Shown: one piece after another, positions 57,213-64,000 of the stretch
Position numbering within the stretch: the stretch's first letter is position 1
Layout: every line of letters starts with the position of its first letter
DNA from: Castor canadensis
Taxonomy: Eukaryota; Chordata; Mammalia; Rodentia; Castoridae
DNA length: 64,000 bases
Direction: 5' to 3'
Assembly: GCF_047511655.1 (NCBI RefSeq)
Contig: NC_133398.1
Coordinates: forward strand, 45,885,638 to 45,949,637
The notes under the pieces: model-generated
Databases searched by the model: none
The model's input: only the letters and a program-made list of their open reading frames with translations
Told to the model about the DNA's origin: nothing
Program-made: the position numbers and the translations under genes

Positions 57213-57294
57213 TTTTTTTTTTGGTGGTATTTGGTTTGAGCTCAGGGCCTTATGGTTGTTAGGCTCTTACCGCATGAGCCACTCCAATTGCCGT
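57213..57294 (-). mobile_element. ID-like SINE, antisense (long form)
   Basis: T-run then 'ggtggtatttggtttgagctcagggccttatggttgttaggctcttaccgcatgagccactcc'. It abuts the previous SINE. Confidence 0.85.
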
Positions 57295-57418
57295 TTGGAA
57301 TACAGTCAGATTCATTTACTTATGTTTGTATTTGGTTTCAGTTTTCTCACCTGCCTTTGTTGATTTAACTTCTTTTATGAATTTGTGCAAGGCTCCCAAA
57401 TTAAAACTATTTCAAAAA

Positions 57419-57536
57419 GGGCTGAGCGTGGAGGTTCACATCTGTAATCTCAGCACTTGGGAGCCTGAGGCAGGAGAATTATGAGTTCAAGTCCTGCCTG
57501 GGCTACATAGGGAAACCCTGTCTCCAAAAAAAACAA
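57419..57536 (+). mobile_element. B1-like SINE, sense
   Basis: 'gggctgagcgtggaggttcacatctgtaatctcagcacttgggagcctgaggcaggag' to 'gggctacatagggaaaccctgtctcc' and A-tail. A box GTGGAGGTTCACATC-like and B box GAGTTCAAGTCC are both visible. Confidence 0.92.
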
Positions 57537-57690
57537 ATTCAAGAGCTGGAGAATCACGGACTGAAGCCAGCCCAGGGAAATAGTTCACAAGATTCTATCT
57601 CGAAAATAACCCCATCATTAAAAAAAGGGCTGGTGGAGTAGCTCAAGGTGTAGGCTCTAAGTTCAAGCTCCAGTACTGCAAAAAAATCAA
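57537..57690 (+). mobile_element. B1-dID composite SINE, sense, 5'-truncated
   Basis: 'gctggagaatcacggactgaagccagcccagggaaatagttcac' is the right part of the B1 unit, followed by 'gggctggtggagtagctcaaggtgtaggctctaagttcaagctccagtactgc' (shortened ID unit: A box TAGCTCAAGGT at 57639, B box AAGTTCAAGCTCC) and an A-rich end. Confidence 0.9.
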
Positions 57691-57717
57691 AAAAACAACC
57701 CCCCCCAAAAAAACCAA

Positions 57718-57816
57718 GAGTTGGGATATAGCTCAGTTGCAGGGCATCTGCTTAGCATGCACAAGGAGCTGAGTTCAATCCCCAACAGGGCAAACAAATA
57801 AACAATAAACAACAAT
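57718..57816 (+). mobile_element. ID-like SINE, sense
   Basis: tRNA-derived: A box TAGCTCAGTTG at 57729-57739, B box GAGTTCAATCC at 57771-57781, then an AAAC/AAT-rich tail. The best-preserved Pol III promoter of the ID elements here. Confidence 0.92.
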
Positions 57817-58046
57817 AAAAATGGCTCTAAAAAGTGCCCAGGAGACATCATTGCCTCTCTTCCACCTCATTCCCACCCAGCTCCTGCAGGTAGCCTAGTT
57901 CCTTAGCTTCTGTTTATCTATCCTGAGTTTCGTTTTTGCAAAAGTCAGTTGTATATTTGGATGTGCCCGCTTATGTGTGTGTTCAAATATATGTATGTGT
58001 ATGTATGCAAAATTTCTGTCCTTTCTTCCTCTAAAATGAACCTGGT

Positions 58047-58125
58047 TTTTTTTGGTGGGACTAGGGTTTGAACTCTGGGTTGTGCTCTTGCTAGGCAGGG
58101 GCTCTACTCTTTGAGCCACTCCCCA
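58047..58125 (-). mobile_element. ID-like SINE, antisense (long form)
   Basis: 'tttttttggtgggactagggtttgaactctgggttgtgctcttgctaggcaggggctctactctttgagccactcc'. The 74-codon minus frame at 57895-58119 is partly this SINE. Confidence 0.9.
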
Positions 58126-58129
58126 TACT

Positions 58130-59276
58130 CCTGAATAAAGCCTTCTGAGCCACCTTTAAAAAAAAAATAGATGATTCCCAGTAGATAGGTCTCTAAATAA
58201 GAATATGGTCCAAGATAAAGAAAAGCTAATTTCAAGATTTTATTTGATCTTAGTTATACTAAGAGTGGAGAGGTATTGTAGGCAGCCATTTTATTTAGTA
58301 AAACACCATAAGGCATTTTTACAAGGGATGTTTGTAAAGGTAGATCTGGGTGCTGATTGGGAAAGGGTTTGAAAGCTAAAAAGTCATGTGTAATAAAGTA
58401 GTATAATTTCGAATCACTTCTGTGAAGAGGTGATATGGGTTTATTAGGCCTTGAAATATGGTGAAAAGGAGGTATCTCTTCAAAGAGAGGCTCTACAACA
58501 TGATAGATTGGGGCTTAATGAAAAGTATGACTGTCAGTCAGGTTCCTGTGGTGACTCTGGCCAAGCATGTTCAGACGGTATTATCTGATACTGACTTTCA
58601 TGTTGGTTACTGTTTGCTATAGTCTAGTCACCCTCTGATGTCTTTAAGTCTTCAATACAAGTTCATACATACACTGGCAGGTAGTGATAATGCTTTCATG
58701 CATGGAGATCAACAATAGCCAATCTGAAGTAGTGATGGGACAAAAAGAGGAAAACAGGCACAGAGGCAGAAATAATGGGAAATTACCAAGAAATCAGTAA
58801 GTAAAGAAATTTATAAAGAAAACTGATTAGAAAGATCAATCTACCCTCCTCCTAAATCCACAGATAATCTAAGAGAGTGTGAAATTTCCTGCAGAATGCA
58901 AAATCAATCCATTTTATTTGGTTATTAAGGATAAAATAGGACCTCTGAAGGCTGTGTACATCTAATTATATTTGTTTGCCCTTTTGTGTTGAATTCAATT
59001 GAGTTTTATATAATGATTTTTTTAAAGCTTGATATGCAGTTCTTTAAAAGCTCTGTGTATTTGGTTTGCTGAAGATTGATCTAAGTAAAGTATAGAGTAT
59101 TAAACTTAAGGTGATTTTGAGTTTGATATCATTCAATTTTCAGACAGATATTGTTGCCCTTGTTTTGCATTTTTACTGAGACATACTCAATTTTTTGGTC
59201 AGGAATCTATACATAAAATTACTTTTATATTCTTTCAGAAGAAATATATAAGTTGTTAATAGTCATGTTTTGTTTG
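58130..59276. other. Unassigned sequence
   Basis: No gene or repeat recognised. Short A-run at 58155-58167. Confidence 0.4.
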
Positions 59277-59575
59277 TATTAGTCAGACCTTTCATCACTC
59301 TGACAAATCCCTGAGAGAGACAGGTTAGAGGAAGAGGTTGTCTTGCTATATTGTTTCTGAGCCTGTAGTGAGGCTGGACATCATGGTGGAAGGTCATGGT
59401 GGAGGAAAACTGCTTACCCCTAGTGGCTAGAAAGTAGAGAGAAAATACAAGAAGTGTCAGCACAAGATCAGTGACATTCTTCCTTCAGCTAGGTCCTACC
59501 TCCTAAAGTTTTCAGCACCTTGCAAAGAGCACCAGTGGCTTGGGATGAAACTTTCAACACATAAGCATATGATGA
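59277..59575. mobile_element. Ancient interspersed repeat, family not named
   Basis: 'gtattagtcagacctttcatcactctgac', 'ggctggacatcatggtggaaggtcatgg', 'agctaggtcctacctcctaa' and 'gggatgaaactttcaacacata' mark it; related to 2745-3045. Confidence 0.5.
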
Positions 59576-59579
59576 GCAT

Positions 59580-60890
59580 TTAATATTCAAACATTGCAAT
59601 GATTTATAAATTTTTTTTCCCTTCTCATCCATTTTTTATCTAGGATGTACATGATTGTCATAAATCAAACATATACCATTTGCTATTATTAAGAAAGGGA
59701 ATATGTGACATTTCTCCACACCAGATAGCATAAAGACACGAGTGAGACAAGTATGGAACAGATAAACCGTTTTGTTTTGCTCTCCAGGTGGTCTTGCTAT
59801 TGTGTTCCAAAGAAGATTTAAGAAAAACAATTTTGATTTGATAATTTTCCCTTTTCACTTTATGAGTCCAAATTCCCCATCTTCATATCCACCATATAAT
59901 CCTTTCCTTTTTCAATTATGACCACAGAATCAGTCATTGAGGCTGGTTCTATGATTGCTTCAATCTGAACATGTACAACTACGGCAAAGGAGATTGTTTT
60001 GGACTTCTTAATTTTTGTTAGATTTATTTATTTCATATTAGAATCTTCACCTGTTTTAGTTTTGTTAGAGTTTTCTTAAGGGATTTTCCTTTTGGGTTTG
60101 AATCTACTTGGTATTTCCTTTTTGCTATTTGTTTGACTCTAGTTTTAAATGTTTATGCTTTGGATTGGCAGAGGAATCAGACAGTGATGATTGCTTATCC
60201 ATCCTTTGTGTAGCTATCTGAACAGTCTATTCCTGGCTCCTCTACTTTAATAGTTTCAATATTTTTGTTTATATGTTCTTTTTTTGAGTGTAAGTGTCAG
60301 GGACCCCTCTTCAATTGACTGAGGTCTATCTCTTTGTCCACTGGTGTTTCTCACAGGTACATTGCTCTTCTTGCTGGCTGTGGGCAGCTCTGTCAGTCTA
60401 GCATACAGCTGTCCTGCTCCTGGACAATTCTGCCACCTGCACCAGATGCTGGTTTCTTGTGCAGGACAGAGAAGTTGCTTGGCAGAACTGGCAGTAATCT
60501 CCCATCTCACTGTGGACAGGGCTGCCTTGTTTAGAAGGGTCATGTTCCCTCTCTCCAGTATATTTTGTTAACTGTTCATTCAGAACAAGTAGACAGGCCT
60601 AATTCCCTTGAATGAAATTGTGTATCTTGCCAGGAGAATCACCACATATTTGATTGGGTAGTGCTGGGATTGTGTGTTAGAAGCAGGGACAACTGAAGCA
60701 AGTTCAGAGATGGATACTTTTAAACCCCTACTGTTTTGCAAGGCCAGTTTGACTACTAGGGAGAGTAATTCATTTGGCGACCACCCTTACCCTTCAAATT
60801 CTTCAAACTAAGGTAAACATTTGTCAGGTCACTACTTCAATAGTCTATTGTTATGAGAACAGGTATGGTCTGAATTATAGATTCCAATTC
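59580..60890. other. Unassigned sequence
   Basis: The block at 60300-60570 is richer in G+C and open in several frames on both strands (66-95 codons), but they overlap one another and no domain is recognised. No gene called. Confidence 0.35.
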
Positions 60891-60892
60891 TA

Positions 60893-60930
60893 AAAACAAA
60901 ACAAAACAACAAAACAAAACAAACAAACAG
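60893..60930 (+). repeat. AAAAC-type simple repeat
   Basis: Near-perfect AAAAC/AAAC repeat, probably a leftover SINE tail. Confidence 0.9.
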
Positions 60931-61075
60931 AAATCCTTTTCTTGAATGTAACCGTCAGACTTCTGAGATGCAGTAAGCTTTTCACATTGCCTGAGTTCTC
61001 TGGAGACTAGCAGGGCAGAACTTGACTCTGACCCTGTTTTTTTTATCAAGACAAATGCTTTTCATTCTACAGTGC

Positions 61076-61141
61076 AGATTTGGGTTTGAACTCAGGCGCT
61101 TGCTAGGCAGGCACTCTACCATTGGAGGCACAGTGCCAGTT
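61076..61141 (-). mobile_element. ID-like SINE, antisense
   Basis: 'gatttgggtttgaactcaggcgcttgctaggcaggcactctaccattggaggcac', without a poly-T. Confidence 0.8.
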
Positions 61142-61252
61142 CATGGGTCATGTTTTGCTGCTGCTTTCTCCCTTTGAGGCTCAAGAAGACTTCTTTAAAG
61201 TTGAATTATACTTTTAGCAAATATCAGGAGAGAAGGTGGCATCAAACATACA

Positions 61253-61375
61253 TATGTCATAGTTGAATTCACCCCCTCCATCATTCTCCTTTATCTCCCT
61301 GCCACCATTCCTGGAGTAGTGTCCACAGGTCTCATTTTTCCATTTTCATACATGAGTACATATTTCCACAATTAG
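61253..61375 (-). mobile_element. Older L1 3'UTR fragment, antisense
   Basis: 'ttgaattcaccccctccatcattctcctttatc', 'gtccacaggtctcatttttccattttcatacatgagtac'. Same block as 34843-34960 and 43262-43375. Confidence 0.8.
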
Positions 61376-61379
61376 GTTT

Positions 61380-62350
61380 CCAGCCAACTATCAATCAAAA
61401 CATGAGGGCTGGCTAAAGAGATTGTCAGATACATGTTTTCAAAATGACTGCTCCAAAATCACTTGAAGATAAAAGGATACACCAAGAAAGAATACATGGA
61501 ATTCATAACAGAGAAACAAAAACAAGAGAGTTACAAAAATTTCTAGGATGTGTGAAAAGGAAGCCCCAGCCTGGTAACTAGTTCACAGGCATAGGGAGCC
61601 ACAAGCCACCATGGCAGATAAGAGAAGAGTCTCCAGGGAAAATAATGTAACAGTATGCTATTCCATATTTTTGACCATATTTACTTGTATTTTACATCCT
61701 TACATACTGTTTATAGGAGGAATTAGTGATGGGTATATATGAAACTAAGCAAGTGAGGAGCTAAGATAATTATGTTTTGGAAAAGTTGGCTTATAAAACT
61801 GTTTTGCTAACAATAATGCCTACGTTTTCAATTCAATAAACATCAATATAGAAAAAAAGAAGGCAAATATCAAATTAAACTTTTAAATAATTAAAGCAAA
61901 AATTGATAGTCTCTCAGGAAAGGGCCTTGGCTGTGGAAGGAATGTGCTGGGGAACTTCTGGGTTTCCTAATTTTCTGGAAGAAGTGCTTGATTTTTCTAA
62001 GCTATAAACATGTATTGTTTCAGTTCAAAATATAATTTGCAAAAACCTTCTCAGACTCCTGTTTTTTTAATTTTACATGATAGCCACAATATGTTGCTGC
62101 ATGCATGTGTTGCATGTCTTGCCTATTTCCTTTAGAGAAGGAAGACAGTCTGTACCCAATGCCTTTCATTTTGATCATACTTCCTAACTCTTCACATAAT
62201 TATCAATTTTGGATTATATTATGATTTATTTTTAATGCATTTATTAAGGAAACACAGTGTTAATTTGTATTATAAGCATAGTATAAAACCTATGAAACAT
62301 AGTACTAATACTTTGTAAAGCACACAAAAGGTCTTTAGTTTTTGCTTTTT
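61380..62350. other. Unassigned sequence
   Basis: No gene or repeat recognised. Confidence 0.4.
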
Positions 62351-62354
62351 AAGT

Positions 62355-62450
62355 TACATTTATTCAATATTTTTAGTGTTGATCTATGTGCCAAGTTCTT
62401 TATTATGCCAGGTGGCACTAAAATGAGTAAGATTTGTCAGCTTCAAAATT
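62355..62450. mobile_element. L2-like relic (weak)
   Basis: 'gttgatctatgtgccaagttctttattatgccaggtgg' resembles part of an L2 3' end. Confidence 0.35.
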
Positions 62451-62604
62451 ACACTTAATATAGCTTGACAGTAGAGAACTGTGCTAATGGAATTGGCGAG
62501 GGATAAAATTCCCCTGAAAAGGAATGATGTTCTTAAAGATATCATATTGAACAACAAAGCCTTGACTGGGATGCTACCTGATGTTGATATGATATTTTTA
62601 TTCT

Positions 62605-62691
62605 TATTGTTTTGGTGGTACTGGGGCTTAAACTCAAGGCCTCACACTTGTTGAGCAGGCACTCTACCACTCGAACCACTCCACCAGCCCA
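62605..62691 (-). mobile_element. ID-like SINE, antisense (long form)
   Basis: 'ttttggtggtactggggcttaaactcaaggcctcacacttgttgagcaggcactctaccactcgaaccactccaccagccc'. Confidence 0.92.
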
Positions 62692-63039
62692 GTATGTTCT
62701 TATTTTTTAGAATTTTTCAAGCAATTTTGAATAAAACTATTTTATAAGCAATCCATCTGTGTAGGAAATCCGATGTTTTTGATATGCATAAATATTTTAA
62801 CAAGTGTTAAAAAAATAGCCATTTTAGCCCCAACTTTCACTCTAAGAAATGTAATATTTTTAATAACTTACAGAGGCCATCATTTTCAGAATGATCTTTT
62901 CAAAAAGAAAAACAGTTTTAATTGTGAAGTAACTTAGGAGCAGTCATTTTGAAAACATGTATCTGAAAATACTTTAGTCAGCCCTTATTTTTGATTGATA
63001 GTTGATTGGAAACCTAATGGTAGAAATATTATGTACTCA

Positions 63040-63205
63040 TGTATGAAAATGGAAAAGTGAGACCTGTTGAAACTATTCCAGGAGTGGTAGCAGCAGGGAG
63101 AAAGGAGAATGATGGAGGGGATGAATTCAATTATGATATATTGTAAAAACTTTTGTAAATGTCACAATATACTCTCAATATAACAATAATATGGTCTTTA
63201 AAAAA
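63040..63205 (+). mobile_element. Older L1 3'UTR fragment, sense
   Basis: Reverse complement of the block at 61253 and 43262-43375: 'aaaatggaaaagtgagacctgttgaaactattccagg', 'gagaatgatggaggggatgaattcaa', 'ttgtaaaaacttttgtaaatg'. Confidence 0.8.
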
Positions 63206-63209
63206 GAGG

Positions 63210-64000
63210 TTTAAATAAAAAATAATCTGAATAAAGTTCCCTGAAATTTGGAGACATTGGTAGCTTTTATCTGCTAGTGTTATAGTCTAGAAATATGATT
63301 TCATTATTGTTATCAGTCTCTTGTACATGACCTGCTTTGTAATTTTAGGAAAATTAATTTCCCAGTGTACTGCAGTTTCAGGTGCTATCCTTTGTTGTGG
63401 GTTCTGTGAAGCCTTGTGATTCCTGATAACACTTTTGCAATTCTCTTTTGAGAAAGTTGAAGGTTCTACTTGCTTGGTTGATCTTTTAATTTCCTTAACT
63501 ATTATTTCTTCTTTCATTTGTCTCTTGGCTTTTTTTTCTAACAGATTTCTTAGCTTTACTTTCTGATACCTCTATTATATCTTACTTACATAACTGTATT
63601 TTTCATCGGGAACATTCTGTTATGTTTTCAGAGATTTAAAAAAAACCATAAAATCCTTTTCCTATTGTATAGATATAGATGCTTTCTCATCTCTTGAAGT
63701 GTATTAATTATAGATTTTTCATCATGTTCTCTGTAATTGTTTTTTTTCTGAATTCTTTTTTCTATTTTGTTGTCTTAGTCTTTATTTTCATTAGAAGCTT
63801 TTCTCATATGTCCAGAACTCTTTGGCTGTCCATTCATAGTTAAGAGTGAACTTTTAAACAATCATTAGAGCACAGATGTATGCGCAAAGGCTTGATGAGG
63901 TGGGTCTCACTGTAGGCTAACAGGCAGGAATCAGTAACACTAAGTATCAGTGCCTGTAGATCTTTTCTGTAAACTGTTTAATTCTTCCACGGAAGATCTC
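63210..64000. other. Unassigned T-rich sequence
   Basis: T-rich on the plus strand from about 63480, maybe decayed antisense L1M. The 76-codon minus frame at 63287-63517 has no recognised domain. Confidence 0.35.

Noticed and set aside
60256..60571. Cysteine-rich frames on both strands as a secreted-protein exon
   Set aside because: Several overlapping frames on both strands are open at once because of composition; a 'tctcacag' acceptor-like site is common by chance, and no family is recognised.
1..64000. CRISPR array, operon, phage or bacterial system
   Set aside because: No short regularly spaced repeats with unique spacers and no dense coding; SINE/LINE content shows a mammalian genome.

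Overview
The window looks like an AT-rich, non-genic stretch of a mammalian nuclear genome, almost certainly a non-murid rodent. The strongest clue is the SINE content: B1-like (7SL-derived) units, ID-like (tRNA-derived) units, and fused B1+ID units of the B1-dID kind, known from squirrels, dormice, beavers and relatives. A young LINE-1 family whose 3'UTR carries a long G-rich tract is also present. My best guess is beaver (Castor) or a close relative, from general resemblance only. No complete host gene, tRNA gene or CRISPR array was found. Old mammalian repeats (L2, MIR, L1M, a MER2-type DNA transposon, a MER5-type hAT relic) make up the background.

Layout. 1-6.3 kb: featureless DNA, an L2, and antisense L1M carrying a U6 snRNA retropseudogene with target-site duplication (TSD). 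6.3-24.9 kb: mostly unrecognised DNA with scattered MIR/L2 relics, a MER2-type transposon (11.3 kb), a solo LTR with perfect 5-bp TSD (18.95-19.26 kb), a sense L1M (21-22 kb) and a truncated L1 (22.7 kb). 24.9-33 kb: an old antisense L1M interrupted by a SINE and by a young 5'-truncated L1 with a 16-bp TSD, then more SINEs, then a young antisense L1 (30.55-32.9 kb) patched with 73 bp copied from its own flank. 34-43.6 kb: a full-length sense L1 (about 35385-42581) with 5'UTR, intact ORF1, broken ORF2 and G-rich 3'UTR, flanked by older antisense L1 3' ends. 43.6-56 kb: mostly unrecognised, with one weak candidate exon near 54.83 kb. 56-64 kb: a dense SINE cluster and relics of two L1 families.

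The only protein-coding logic belongs to LINE-1. ORF1 encodes the RNA-binding chaperone and ORF2 the endonuclease/reverse transcriptase. In the full-length copy ORF1 is open, but ORF2 has three in-frame stops, two frameshifts, and replacements at two catalytic aspartates (endonuclease D145V and reverse transcriptase D703N by human numbering). The most interesting signals are the templated 73-bp patch inside the antisense L1, ORF2 defects shared by two separate L1 copies (FADN motif and a one-base deletion at the same A-run), the repeated 5'UTR with YY1-like motifs, and the nested insertions with clear TSDs.
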